Source of the DNA: Erpobdella octoculata
Lineage: Eukaryota; Annelida; Clitellata; Hirudinida; Erpobdellidae
Direction: 5' to 3'
Length of the DNA stretch: 64,000 bases
Assembly (NCBI GenBank): GCA_963978895.1
Contig: OZ022244.1
Coordinates: 3,860,203-3,924,202, forward strand
Position 1 is the stretch's first letter. Each line of letters starts with the position of its first letter. Positions 22,163 to 33,831 of this stretch are shown piece after piece. The notes beneath the pieces are model-generated. The model ran no database searches, was not told the DNA's origin, and was given only the letters and a program-made list of their open reading frames with translations. The position numbers and the translations under genes are program-made.

Positions 22163-24096
22163 ATGAATGAAATTGTTTTTCGGCTAACCATTCAATGGAT
22201 GATTTTGCTGCCATCGTCCGTCAAGTCATTAAAATGTTACTACTGTCAAGCGGCAGAGAGTTGTGGCGATCCGTTCCCAAAACCAGAAGCCGTTAAACTT
22301 ACATGCACTGGAGCTTACTGCATTAAAAATGTATTTTACGAGTCAGGTAATATAACTTAACTTTTTTACAGCAAACTAACATAATAATTAGTTAAAATTA
22401 AAGTTGGTGAAATTTTATTGAGTTGGTAATCTGAGATCAACAAAACATAAGTTAATAATATAAGAACAATTATGAAACAAATTTAAATGTATCTAAAATG
22501 TAACTGTTTTAAAAGTATCTAATAAAATAGAAAAATGTATTTGCTTTCATTACATTTTAACTGACAAATTAATAAATTAAAATAAAGTGCGCGATGAATT
22601 TTGTGTGAAAAAAGTCACACATAAAACCTGTTCCATCCGAGAGTGAAACCCTTCCAGAGTAAAGTTCTACAAAATTCTACTGTAGTTCTCGTACAAAATT
22701 TCTTATTATATGAAAAAAACATTTCACAAATTCAACACAAAGGAACTAGATATAAAAATTGAGGTAGCCAAATGTATTTACAAAAAGTTTTATTTTTGTT
22801 CAGAGTCATGACCCAAATTAAATTTAGCTTTTCACTGGGTATACGTCACTGGCATAACCAATATTTATTGCACAACTATTGTTCTTTAAGAATCTTTTTA
22901 CCACGCTTTTAATATGTTCAACTGATGTTTAAAACTCTTTTAAACATTTTTTCTACATATTTCCACTGACCTTTTTTATTTCAAATTTTAAGCCTAGCAT
23001 ACGCTTGATTAAAATACACAGTTCTAAGAGTAGCATTTGAAACAGGGCGTAATATCCCCAAATATTTTTTAAAACTTTTTTCGAGAAATAGAAATGAATA
23101 AAATTATAAGAAATTACTGAAACAAAGCTTATGCATAAATCCAGGAACTTTATTAGTGGCAAGATTGTAGTGAACGTTCCTTAAAAATGTTTGCAACAAA
23201 TAATTGTTAAAAAAATAACTATGGAAAGAATTATAGAAAATTTGTAGTTTGAAGAGACTGCACAATTCCGAGGTCATCATTTGCGGGAGGAGGCATGGGG
23301 GCCTTCAAAACGTTTCCAAAAAACCCTTTTTCAAAAAATAACTATGGGTATCGAGACACTTGGGCGAACGTCAGTTAGACGTGCGACATTTGGCGGATAT
23401 ATATGAGCGCACGACAAATGGGTGGATGGACATTTAGGCGGACGACAAATGGGCGGATGGACATTTAGGCAGACAACAAATGAGTGGATGGACATTTAGG
23501 CGGACGACAAATAGGCGCATTTAGGCTCATACAGCTTGAGCTTATGCAATCTAATGTAAATTTAGGCTTATGCAATGTAAAGTAAATAGAAGCTTATGCA
23601 ATTAAAAGCTTAAAAATTGGACAGTCTAGTCAAGGATGCCGTAGCTGCACATGGACGTGCAGAAATCCTCACATATCTGCAAGCTATTGCTCATCTATCA
23701 TGTGTTTAGTTGTTGATTATATGTATGTACTAAATGTAACAGTTTAAATAAAAATCATTACAAACTTTTGCTTTCTTTTCTGATGTTGTTTATTTCAAAA
23801 CAGAAAAAAAATTGATTACCTTAAAGTTCATTTAGAAGACGCTAGTACCAGTTAGTGAATACTTTTAAATTTGTATAGGGCAACTGCTTGTGGAAAGAGA
23901 TTGTGGTTTTGAAAGTCCGGCGTTCGATGATTGTCATGATGGGCCAGCGTCCACCAAACAAATCAATTGTAACTGCCAATCCAACTTATGCAACACTGCT
24001 TCAGCTGAAATTGCCGGTAGATTTAAATTACTCAAAACAGTTATCATTGCGGTAACAATGTGTTTCACGGTAATCATTATAAAAATAAATAACTAG
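22163..24096 (+). CDS. Ly6/uPAR-type GPI-anchored protein, 133 aa
   Basis: Exons 22163-22346 and 23879-24096, phase-1 join (donor GTAATA, acceptor TTGTATAG). Exon 1: signal peptide and cysteines 1-5 (CYYC, SC, TC, YC). Exon 2: RDC, DC, NCNC, NLCN for cysteines 6-10, followed by a basic residue and a long hydrophobic tail (VIIAVTMCFTVIIIKINN). The protein is more diverged than the 11597/19637 pair. The 1.5-kb intron holds the second copy of the dispersed repeat first seen at 955; it ends only about 45 bp before the acceptor. The start follows ATTTCAG plus C. A GPI-anchored or secreted location is inferred. Confidence 0.85.
23345..23835. repeat. Dispersed repeat, copy 2, inside a Ly6 intron
   Basis: Matches 957-1650: the same TATCGAGACACTTGGGCG start and tandem GGATGGACATTTAGGCGG units, then TAGCTGCACATGGACGTGCA and AACAGTTTAAATAAAAATCA. 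About 240 bp of the core present in copy 1 (roughly 1200-1440) is missing here, and the right-hand CTAAATGTCGCG units are absent. Confidence 0.8.
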
Positions 24097-24109
24097 CTTC
24101 ACAATTATT

Positions 24110-24780
24110 TAAATGATTTTTACAATAAATCATAGATTTGATAATAGTCATGCACAAACTAATTGTTTGACATCTTTTTTTTAAAGTTTTAAAAAGTTGT
24201 TCAGTTATTGGTTGCTAATTTGAGTGCTCAAGAAAGAAAACAATCTGCCATTCACTGTCAATTAGTTGTATTCAAACTCGTTATATTAATTTTACCGTGT
24301 TTGTTTGCGGGTTTGCTTAGAGCAACTGAATCCATCCAGACCCATAAATTACGAGCCCTTCGTTTCGGTGGAATAAAATCAGAGTAAATTTGAATTGGCT
24401 TGATAGGGGACGTAGGTGAACGTCGGGAGGACAAACATCACATCACTTCAGTTATATTGGCGTTTAACAAAAGGCGGCTATTGGACGGCGGCGGCGGCCG
24501 TAAACCTGTGTATTGTTGGCGTACAATTGGCTCTCGGGCCCATGCGCCGCAATCACAGTGGAGAACTCTGAGAAACTCTGCATGATAACGGAGATGATGA
24601 TGCAGCTGATGCACCGGAACATGCCAAAAAGGAGCGTCCGGTCAAATGAGACTGGAACCCTGCCAGAACGGCACTACTCAGACCAACTGATGCTTCGAGG
24701 CCTCTCATTAGTGTATTGAAACTAAAAAAATCTCAAAGTTTAAAAAAGTTTAAAAAAGGTTGTTTAAATCCTTTTCCTTT
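24110..24780. other. Non-coding stretch with a GC-rich segment
   Basis: From about 24400 to 24720 the DNA is GC-rich and holds GGACGGCGGCGGCGGCC (about 24483-24500). CTATTG followed by a CGG run also occurs near 34720-34740, so both are probably remnants of one repeat family. Open frames here are not recognisable proteins. Confidence 0.4.
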
Positions 24781-24788
24781 TCAGTAAC

Positions 24789-25215
24789 CTCAGCGGTCAA
24801 GTAAAGTTAGTCGGTTCAACTCCGCCTCGCTAATTGCGAGCCAGTCCCAAGTCTGGATAAAGGAGGAGGAACAGTTAAATGGATCAAACTTTGATCCACG
24901 ACAGGAAGTACTTATGTGCTTCCTACATACAGCCATTTCAATCTTAAAACACTTGGTGTAAAGGACTATAAACTATCATGAAAAAAAAAGTTAGTCTATG
25001 AACTGTCATAAAAAAAAGCTTAAACAAAAAGTTAGTCGTTCAACTCCGCCTCGCTATATGCGAGCCAGTCTCAAGCCTGGATAAAGGAGGAAAGACAGTT
25101 GAAAAGATCAAATATGATCTATGACCGGAAGTACTTAGGTGCTTCCTACACAGCCATTACAGTCTTAAAACACCTGGTTTAAAGGACTATAAACTATTAT
25201 TAAAAAAAATAAAAA
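24789..25215 (+). repeat. Tandem pair of a SINE-like repeat
   Basis: Two head-to-tail copies (24800-24990 and 25028-25215) share CAACTCCGCCTCGCTA, GCGAGCCAGTC, GGATAAAGGAGGA, TTAAAACAC and AAAGGACTATAAACTAT. Further copies lie at about 39225-39375 (+) and 57990-58185 (-). The A-rich 3' ends and the GGATAAAGGAGGA word suggest a SINE or a truncated LINE 3' end; the class is not settled. Confidence 0.7.
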
Positions 25216-25219
25216 AAAT

Positions 25220-25780
25220 TAGTCGGTTTGTGAGATCTAGATTAAGAGTTTTAAAGAATAGACTCTGTAGTTAGACAAGTTGACAAAAGTGATCTAATAG
25301 AATCAAAAGAGTTGTCAGAATCAAGAGCTTTCTGAAACGTGAGATATAATTAGATTGAGTCAGCGCGAAAGAAGTACTAAGCTGGAATTATAATTCGAGA
25401 AATATTGTGCTATAAATAACTTCTAGCTTTAACGTTACAAATCGCTACCGAGCTGATTCGTCAACGTTTACACGTGGTGGTTTGTCGTTATGTATTTAAA
25501 CATGATTTTTTTAAAAACGATGTATTCGTTTAAAATTAATTTCATTTCACTTTTCATTGCATTTTAATTCATGTTTCATGAAAAAATATATACATAAAAG
25601 AATCAAACATGTTACATATTATAACACATATGCAGGTCAAAAATTACAGCACAGCCTTGACATGAAAGTGCCGCATTTATAAAACAAAAGTACTTTAACT
25701 TCTTATATCGGGTAGCTCAATTAGCTGAAATGCTTGGATCAATTAGGATCTTCATTGTGAAGTCTTCAGTGATTAACATA
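25220..25780. other. Non-coding stretch, nothing recognised
   Basis: AT-rich DNA without a supported feature. Confidence 0.4.
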
Positions 25781-26795
25781 ATCTATATATAAATATAACT
25801 CAAATACCACTGACTGACTGATTCATTACGAAATCGCAAAAACCACTCAACGGATTGTAATGAAAATTGGAACATATCTTTCTCTTGAGTTTTAGGTGCT
25901 CACTTAGAGAGGGTTTTGAAAAATTCGGCCTGGATCGTCTTATTTCGAAGAATCGACAATGCGTAATCTGTTAGTATTGAAACGCGTCGGGGTGGGTAAA
26001 ATACTGAACGTGGACTTATTAATTAAATAAATGTTAACAAAAATATAGAGATTTTTTGTAATTATATTACAATTAAAATTCAACCGAATTTGTTATTTAC
26101 TGAATCTTGGTTATTTATTAAGCCGAATAGTTTCGGTTGATGGGTGACGAGTTTTTTTTCATTTTATGAATTAAATGCTGAAAAAAAATTAGAAAATTTT
26201 TTTAATTCAATTTTAATTTTATATAAATACATATTTACAACTGAAATTCAACCAAATACGTTATTTGCTGAATCTTGGTTATTTATTTCTGATAGTTGCG
26301 GTAATTGGTAACTGCGTAATAGAATTCATATTTAGTTTACGTAACAAAGTTTGAAGGTTCAAGCAAATTTTAGCCAGATTTAGCAAAGCTATTTTACTTT
26401 TTGAAGGGCTAAAAGAAATTATAAAAGAATGAAAAAGAGAAAATGAGCGAGAACGGGAACAGGAGAGCAAGCGGGAACGGGAGAGCAAGCGTGAGCGGGA
26501 ACAGGTTAAGCGTCCGGAAACGGGAAAGCGTCCGGAAACGGGAAAACGACTGGGAACGGAAAAGCGACCAGAAACGGGAGGTCAAATGAGAGCGGAAAAG
26601 CGACCGGGAGCGGGAAAGCGGCCGGGAACGGGAAAGCAGCTGGGAACGGGAAAGCGGCCGAGAACGGGAAAGCGGCCGGGAACGGGTAAGCGACCGGGAA
26701 AGCAAGCGGGGAAAGAAACCTGAGCGAGTGAGACAAACATTAGAAAAACCTCTAAAATCCTCGGGCAACGCCGGGCACCCCTGCTAGTATTATAT
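25780..26795 (+). mobile_element. Non-autonomous repeat element, GACTGACTGA start and GC-rich minisatellite end
   Basis: Begins with TATAACTCAAATACCACTGA, then GACTGACTGATTCATTACG and AAACCACTCAACGGATTGTA, and ends with GGGCAACGCCGGGCACCCC and TGCTAGTA. The last third (26430-26720) is a minisatellite with units like GGGAACGGGAAAGCGGCC. Related fragments are at 26826-27330 (opposite orientation), 39523-40000 (opposite orientation) and 48470-48690 (left part only, opposite orientation). No protein is encoded. The Arg/Ser-rich or Pro/Phe-rich open frames in the minisatellite are artefacts. Confidence 0.65.
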
Positions 26796-26825
26796 TTAAA
26801 TTAAACTTGAGTGTGATTTAGCAAT

Positions 26826-27330
26826 AACTAGCGGAATAACTTGGTGATGCCCGGGTTCTTCAAGGTTTTCCTATCGTATATTTTTCTCGCTTTTGTTCTT
26901 GATCCCGTTTCTTTTCCCGTTTGTTCTCCCGTTCTCGCTTGCTCTCCTGTACCTTCTTGCTCTTCTGCTCGTTCTCCCGCTTCCGGTTATTTTCACGTTC
27001 CCGCTCGCTTTTCCGTTCCCGCTTGCTCTCCCGTTCCCGTTCCCAAATTCTTTCCCGTTTCCGTTTTCGCTCGCTTTCCCGTTACCGCTTGTTCTCTCAA
27101 GTTCGCTCGCTCTTCGGAATCCACTCGCTTTGCCGCTTCCACTTGCTTAACCGCTCCCACTTATTTTACTAAACCTCTTCGGTTTTCCGTTTATTCCCTC
27201 GTCTGCTTTCCCGTTCCTGATCTTTTTTTCGAATCTCTCCTGACTAACCTTTGTCCATAAAACGTAAAATAAATTTGCTAAACGTTGCTTGAAACTTTTA
27301 AACTTTGTTACGTAAACTAAATTTGAAATA
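26826..27330 (-). mobile_element. Inverted partial copy of the same repeat element
   Basis: Reverse-complement partner of 26320-26795. It starts with GATGCCCGGGTTCTTCAAGG, passes through CCCGTTCCCGCTTGCTC-type minisatellite units and ends with CTTGAAACTTTTAAACTTTG and TACGTAAACTAAATTT. That end mirrors AAGTTTGAAGGTTCAAG at about 26350. The two copies meet at their CCGGGC ends about 50 bp apart and form a large inverted repeat. Confidence 0.7.
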
Positions 27331-28120
27331 TGTTACGCAGTATTCTCTGATGTTCGGACATAAGTATTTCTGGCCTGTAAAGGTTTTTAGTCATACAAAA
27401 TATAAACAAAACTTTTAAATTAAAATTTGCTCTATGACCTTCTACTCTTTGAAATCTAACTCCATGCCAATTTTTGGTAAACTTGGTCAAACGGTTTGAA
27501 CTTGCACAAAAGACAGACAGATAGACAGACAAACAAACAGTAACTTGTATAGTGTTGGTCTTCACATAAATCAGCAAAGACACGTTGTTATGCAATCAAA
27601 TGAGTTGAATGTACATTAGTGGTGTTTTTAATGAAACTTTTGCAAATTAAAAAATCAAAATAAGGAAACGTTGGAGAAATCAGAAAAAAATCAATAACTC
27701 TCGCATTTCAATTTATTAGAGGTTTTTAAATTTTACATTTTAAGGAAGGTTTTTTGCTTGGAACACGCTTTATTGTGATTGGCGCGTAACAAAATTACGC
27801 CCTGCGTGGGTATAATTTTTTTGTTTTGCAACGCTTCAAAGATTTTCTTTATGAACAATGTTTTGAAGTTAGAAAAGTTCAGTAAGACAGCACCGGCTAT
27901 AGGTATACACTCTACAGCGATGTTATGCAAAACAGGCTGGCTGCTTCTTATAAAGGCGATAGACATATGACATATTGCGCCGTCTATTGCTTTGTCTGAG
28001 AAATCAAGTAAAACTTTTTATTCTTTGTTGAACTTTTCAATCAGAACTGTGTTATTGTTTATTTAAAATAAAAAAAGAAGTATATTTTATACATGATTTA
28101 AAATGTGGTTGCTTTAAATA
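27330..28120. other. Non-coding stretch upstream of a Ly6 gene
   Basis: No gene recognised. The frames 27733-27966 (-) and 27779-27970 (+) overlap on opposite strands and neither has a known relative. Confidence 0.4.
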
Positions 28121-28123
28121 ATG

Positions 28124-28130
28124 TATATAA
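28124..28130 (+). promoter_or_regulatory. TATA-like box upstream of the 28253 Ly6 gene
   Basis: TATATAA followed by AGACATC, 123 bp before the ATG. It is a plausible core promoter element with transcription starting near 28155. The AG at 28250-28251, one base before the ATG, again leaves room for a small 5'-UTR intron. Confidence 0.4.
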
Positions 28131-28252
28131 AGACATCAAATCATTATTTCATTAAAGAAATAGTCAAGCAGTGTAATAAAATAAAAACTTATACAGATTC
28201 AGCTAAAATTTAATACTACAATAGATACTGTTAACTTTTAAGTTTTATCAGC

Positions 28253-29258
28253 ATGGCTACAAAAGCTCTTCTTCTAGCAAGCTGTTTGGTTTTCATGCTG
28301 CTTCCATCGGTTGACTCAACTAGATGTTACCAGTGTGATTCGACATCGGCATGCGCAGATCCATTCTATGGAATATTTTCCACAGTTGAAACCTGCGAAG
28401 GAAACTACTGTACAAAAGCAGTTGGTTCGGTATCAGGTAAAACTAATAAATCTTCTGCTTGTCAAAATGTGAAAACACAACTTTATTTTTTAATTATGGA
28501 GTTTTTGCGTAACACACAGTATTAACTAAAATTAATTGTTATAAGCCGTAGTGTTTTTATATTTATCTCTTTGTATGTTTCAATTGTAGACAAGAATTAA
28601 CCTAATACTGCCTTAATTGTACGAGTAGAAACTATCTTTGCACAAAATTTAACAAGTCACAGGTTTTAGTAAAAAATGGCCTTCGTTATTGATCAACCAT
28701 CATATCATGTCAGTCTAACATTAAGTGCTGCATTTTTCAGTAATCGGATTAAAAAATGTTTTTAGCGTTTATTCAAGTAGAAAATTAACTTGTATGTAAA
28801 GTGAGATTACCTGATTGTTTTGGGTGACAGAAATATGAAATTTATTTTTGAACTTATTGCGGCAGAAATTAGTTTTCTAAATGTTAGTTATGCCGTATAG
28901 TTGAACATTATTTAAATTCTGCTACAAGACATGCGCTTCTTAATTAAACCATTTTTTATTTACAAATGAGTGTAAGCAGCAACTTGCAATATGTAAAAAA
29001 AATTTTTTAAACAAACACTAGCATAACATTTTTTTAAACTTTGTCGAAGGAACAACACGTGTTTCCCGAGGTTGCGTTAACACTGCTCTGTGGGATGGCT
29101 GCAAATCTGCTGGCGCTTCTGGTGTTTCTGGGACCGCATGCTACTGTTCAACTACCCTCTGTAACGATGCTCCAGCAACAGTCATTGGCAGATCTGGACT
29201 GAAAACCATGGCTGTGATGATGGCGCTGAGTTTCTTCGCAATTTTTGTTGGATTCTAA
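28253..29258 (+). CDS. Ly6/uPAR-type GPI-anchored protein, 130 aa
   Basis: Exons 28253-28436 and 29050-29258, joined in phase 1 (donor GTAAAA, acceptor TTGTCGAAG). The signal peptide is rich in Leu (LLLASCLVFMLLPSVDS). Cysteines 1-5 are CYQC, AC, TC, YC. Exon 2 has RGC, GC, ACYC, TLCN and then GRSGLKTMAVMMALSFFAIF, a GPI-type tail. It is intermediate in similarity: it shares CYQC, ADPF and GRSG with the 11597/19637 pair but differs in the CYC segment. The ATG again follows a TTTATCAG plus C. The 613-bp intron shows no repeat I recognise. A cell-surface role is inferred from the family. Confidence 0.86.
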
Positions 29259-29259
29259 A

Positions 29260-30050
29260 ACTAGTAGAGTACTACGCTATCCTAATCGGTTTTAGTGTTC
29301 TGTTATCTAATGCAATGCGTTTTATTAGAATTGTTTTCCAAATGTTTTATATTAGAAACAATAGAAATTCTAATAATACAAAATTGTTTTTAATATGTTT
29401 TATATCAAAATATGTTTTCAATATGTTAAATATCAACATTTGTTTTCAAAATGTCCTATATCAACTAAAACCAAAATAATTACGTTTAAGTAATTTTAAT
29501 AATAGAACAATTATTTTGCCCAAATTGTTCAGTTGATATTTTTCGTCACTTTTCTTTTGTGCAAGGCTCAGCCCACGATTGAGAGAAATCGGGTTCTCTC
29601 TTTCTTTAAACTCAACATGAACAACTCATTTTTTTTTAATTTTAATAGAACTTGTTGACTGAGATTATTTTATAGTTATGCTGAAGTAGACTTGAATAGA
29701 CCTGGGCTGTAATTTCATTATTTTTTACTGTTCCATTTCAACAGTCTGACACAGTGGTTAATTTAATGATATTGAAATAAAAGTAAGTGTGTTGTTGAAA
29801 ACAGTTTGAATTAAATTTAAGACATTTTGCAAAATTTCTCAATGTAAAACAGTTTAGATAAGGAATTTTTTATTTCATTTATGAAGCAGTTTTTAAACAA
29901 TTCACCTTTGATACTTTATATTTTTAAAAAATGAATGCAAACATAAACTGTCACGTGCGGTAAACAAATATTTGCTCTAATATTTTACTGCATTATTGGC
30001 GATAACTAAAAGTTATTTAATAGAATTTTGCTATTAATTATTGCAAAGTA
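29260..30050. other. Non-coding stretch between Ly6 gene and LINE
   Basis: AT-rich. It contains short repeats of the type AATATGTTTTATATCAAAAT / AATATGTTAAATATCAAC (29390-29470). No gene recognised. Confidence 0.4.
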
Positions 30051-30060
30051 ATTAATACAT

Positions 30061-30975
30061 ATGATGGCGGAAGGTTTACGCAAAAAGGAAAGTAAATTTG
30101 ACGCTTCGGACGCCGCTTCTAAACTCGGGCTCCACATTTGCGATAAATGTGCGAAGGAAAACATTGATAGTTTGAAATCACTGCTGAGTTCTCGTAGAAT
30201 TGAAGAATGTGTTGTCGATCTGATGGGAAAAGTTAACGACATAAAATGTGCTCTAAAGGAAGATATGGCGACTTCCGAAGATGTCAAAACTCTTTTGAAA
30301 AAGTCGGAAGTGGTTGATGAAGCCCTCAAATTGCAGAGATGTCAAATGGAGAAATTAATGGTAAATTTGCTCGAGATAAATAAAGAATCTGCTGCTAGAC
30401 ACGAAGAAAGTAGTAAATCAACTAAAACTTGGTCTGACTTGTTCAAGGATAAAGTTGAACTGTTGGCTACAGACATGAAAATTGTCCAGAGAACTGTGGA
30501 TGTTGCTAAGACTTCAATTGATGTCAACAGTGATAGACAAAGAAGAAAAAATAATATTGTGGCTTTCAATGTGCCAGAGATGGCTAATTCAAAAATAAAA
30601 GATAAAGACATTGTTCTGAAAATCATTTTGGAAATCACAGGACAGGATATGGAGAAAGATGTGGGTGATGTGTTTAGGATGGGTAAAAAACTTGATGGGG
30701 ATCAGAAGCCAAGACCAGTTCTTATCAAGTTGATTGGAATGAATGCTAAAAACATGATTCTAGAGAACAGTTTCAAGCTTAAAAAATCTGAATTATACAG
30801 GAAGGTTATTTTGAGCCACGACTTGTCCAAAGAGGACAGAGAGGAGTGCAGGAAGCTGATAGGAGAGAAGAAAAAGGAAATCAGTACAAAAGATGATATT
30901 GATAAATGGGTTTTCAGATTGAGAGGGCAGCCAGGCGGTTTCTATGTGGTAACCCACAGAAGACAAAATTTATAA
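30061..30975 (+). CDS. LINE ORF1 protein, coiled-coil / RRM-like, 304 aa
   Basis: The N-terminal half is rich in Lys and Glu with leucine repeats, consistent with a coiled coil. The C-terminal half carries the L1-ORF1-like pattern RRKNNIVAFNVPE, VGDVFRMGKK, RPVLIKL and VILSHDLSKEDRE. This is an RRM-like nucleic-acid-binding region as found in ORF1 of many LINEs, where it binds element RNA. Uninterrupted. The first of two adjacent ATGs is taken as the start. The ORF overlaps the next frame by 70 nt, so ORF2 is probably translated by reinitiation or another non-standard route. Confidence 0.8.
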   Translation: MMAEGLRKKESKFDASDAASKLGLHICDKCAKENIDSLKSLLSSRRIEECVVDLMGKVNDIKCALKEDMATSEDVKTLLKKSEVVDEALKLQRCQMEKLMVNLLEINKESAARHEESSKSTKTWSDLFKDKVELLATDMKIVQRTVDVAKTSIDVNSDRQRRKNNIVAFNVPEMANSKIKDKDIVLKIILEITGQDMEKDVGDVFRMGKKLDGDQKPRPVLIKLIGMNAKNMILENSFKLKKSELYRKVILSHDLSKEDREECRKLIGEKKKEISTKDDIDKWVFRLRGQPGGFYVVTHRRQNL

Positions 30976-31556
30976 AATTGTCCTGTTCAAGTTTAAGTGC
31001 TCCAAAAGACATTGTTACAATTCTTTTCAATAATGTTGACTGCTTAACAAATAAGTTTACGGAGTTTTTGTTTGTTTTAAAGTCATTGATTGAAATTCCA
31101 GATGTAATTGTTTTGTTGGAGACCAATCCTAAGCACTTTACCAAGCCATTGAGTATTTCAGAGTTTCAGATTGATGGGTACCAGGTCTTAACGAGTGGGT
31201 TTGCTAGTCAGTCCTGCAGAGGTATTGTGGCATATTACAAGGAAGAACTCCATATCTCAGAAGTGACATTGTGTACACCATTTAAGGAGGCTTTGTGCAT
31301 AAAGCTGGCCCTAACCAACAAGACGATGAATTTATTGTCAGTATACAGAAGTCCCAATTCCAGTGGTGCGAATAATGACCTTCTCATCCAGTTACTTGAG
31401 GAGTTCATTTTATTGAGAGGTGAACATGTTATTATTGGTGATTTCAACTTCCCGGACATTAACTGGAATACCTTTAGTTGCAACGGTTCGGCTGAGAAGA
31501 TTGAAAATAAATTTCTTAATTTCTTAAATGACAGCTTTTTTGCTTCAACATGTTGA
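30906..31556 (+). pseudogene. LINE ORF2, N-terminal endonuclease (EEP) part
   Basis: An endonuclease/exonuclease/phosphatase-type domain as in APE-like LINE endonucleases. Visible blocks are NVDCLTNK, VIVLLETN (catalytic Glu region), SCRGIVAYYKEE, MNLLSVYRSPNS and IIGDFNFPDINW. The DFN block is near residue 178. The frame stops just after NFLNDSF. The expected continuation, including EPTR and GNGDHS, lies in another frame from 31528. The join falls in a run of six T (31536-31541). The start codon is uncertain, since the reading frame is open from inside ORF1. Confidence 0.85.
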
Positions 31557-33831
31557 TGAGCCTACTAGGAGGGCTGCCAATCAAACTTCAAGCGTCCTGG
31601 ATCTGGTGATTACGTCTGGCGATAACATCACTGACATTCAATATTACTCTCCGTTGGGGAATGGTGATCATTCAATCTTGGGGTTTAAATTGGTTAGTTT
31701 CACAAAGAATTTGAGGCCGGACGAAAAGAGGTTTTGTTATGAACTGGGTGATTATGGTGGTCTTAACATGGCTTTGGATGAGTGTTTGTCTAACACTGAC
31801 AGACCTCTGGAGTCCTCTGTGGATTCCGAATGGAGGTTTTTTCGCAATACTCTAAATGAACTCACAAGTCGTTTTGTGCCTAAAAAGCAGATTTACAAGA
31901 AGTTTACCTTTCGGATGACACCTGAGCTGAAATGTCTCATTGAATTAAAACATCAGCTTTGGAGAAGGATTTACAAATATGGAGATGACATAATGACTGA
32001 GTTCCGAGTAACCAGAGATAAAGTCAAGAGATTGTCAAAACAGCTCAACATCGAGAGTCAGAGCCGTATTGCCTTAGAGTATAGAACCTGTCCGAAGTTG
32101 TTTTGGAGCCGTGTTAAAAAAATTACAAAGGTTAAAGAGAGTATTGGTGTTCTAAATGTTGATGGTACTGACTTAATGTGTGACAGAGATAAAGCAGAAG
32201 CACTCGCTAAATTCTTCTCGTCGGTTTATGTACGGGAAGATCTCTTTGAAGGCGATGATACATTTCACCCAATTGTGCCGGCTTGTGGAATGACAGAATT
32301 GAAAATTGATAGTGGCATTATTGAGAAAAAATTGATGGCCTTGAACAGGGGAAAGTCTGCGGGACCGGATGGCATACATTCAAGAATCTTGAGCGAAACA
32401 AGACTGGTTTTAAATGAACATTTGTTGAGGATTTTCAGAGCATCATTGGCTTCGGGGGTGGTTCCATGTGATTGGAAGTCAAGTGTTGTGGTTCCGTTGT
32501 ATAAAAAAGGTAGCAAAGCTAAGGTCGAGAACTACAGGCCAATAGCTTTGACATCAGTATGTTGCAAAATTCTCGAGTCAATAATTAAAGACCACATTAT
32601 GAGCTACTTTTTGCAATATGATATCTTCACTCATAGACAGTTTGGATTTCTTCCTTCACGCTCTACGGTCCTGCAGTTGCTGAAGTTCCTGGACGAAGTT
32701 ACTCTCTCAGTTGACTCTGGTTTGGAGGTGCATACAATCTACACCGACTTAGAAAAAGCTTTTGACAGAATTCCACACAAGAGACTCTTGTTTAAGATGA
32801 AGGAGTATGGAGTTCATCCAATATTGATAGAATGGATCAGAAGTTACTTGACGGAGAGATCATTCAGAGTTCAGTTGAGGGGCGGACTCTCTGATTCCTT
32901 TCCCGTGTTGAGTGGTGTTCCTCAGGGAAGCGTGTTAGGTCCATTGTTATTTGTGATCTATATCAATGACATTTGTGGTGTTAGCGAAAACATCTACCTT
33001 TTCGCGGACGACGCCAAGTTGTTTAGACCGATCGCGGACTTCAAAGACACTCGGGAACTGCAGTCCGACATTTATAAATTGCAGCAGTGGTTCACAAGAT
33101 GGCAAATGACAGTGAATCCATCTAAATGTTGTGTTTTAAAGGTTGGAGGTAATCGTTTTGCAGCGGATTACTATATGCAAGATACATCAGGTTTGTCTGT
33201 TGTGGTTCCTGAAGTTAGCTCGGTTACTGATCTAGGAATCATACTGGATTCAAAATTGAAATTCAGAGACCATGTGTTCTCTAGAATCAAAAAGGCCAAT
33301 TCCTTGTTGGGTATAGTTGGAAGAACTTTGAAATATCTGCCTGAGGATGCTTTTGTAACATTGTACAAATCTCTGATTAGATCTCAATTGGAGTACGGAG
33401 TTCAGATTTGGAGTCCTCACGGGCGTGGTCTGATTGAAGAACTCGAAAGGGTTCAGCGAAGGTTTACCAGAATGGTCAGGTCATGCAAAGGTCTCATTTA
33501 TACGGAGAGGTTGAAGAAACTCAGATTGCCTTCCCTGACATATAGAAGAAAGCGAGCCGACCTAATTCTTCTGTATAAAATGAAGTCTGGTCAGTTGATG
33601 GATTGCCACTGTCCGGGGTTGACCCTTTGCCCTTACGGAAGAACTAGGGGACATGAGTTCAAGTTGGCTACTAGGTTGGCTCATAAAGATTGCAGGAAGT
33701 ATTACTTCAGTAACAGAGTGGTGGACGACTGGAATCAGCTCCCTGGGCCGGTGGTGTCTGCTGAATCGTTGTCTTTGTTTAAATCACTTTTGGATGATTT
33801 TTTTGGTGATATGCAATTTGATTTTGCTTAG
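31528..33831 (+). pseudogene. LINE ORF2, endonuclease end plus reverse transcriptase
   Basis: Contains the end of the endonuclease (GDHS) and a linker, then the RT domain: [58 protein letters not shown] (about residue 463) and the catalytic FADD (residues 492-495). The C-terminal post-RT region follows (LGIILDSKLKF, LYKSLIRSQLEYGVQIW). It ends with YYFSNRVVDDWNQLP, a conserved LINE 3' block. The RT catalytic motif is intact. The apparent ATG is internal; the frame is really the second part of ORF2, displaced by a one-base frame change. It copies element RNA into DNA at the target site. Confidence 0.88.

Noticed and set aside
26409..27260. Arg-Ser-rich and Pro-Phe-rich open frames resembling an RS domain
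   Set aside because: They are frames of a GGGAACGGGAAAGCG minisatellite, open on both strands, with no gene context.
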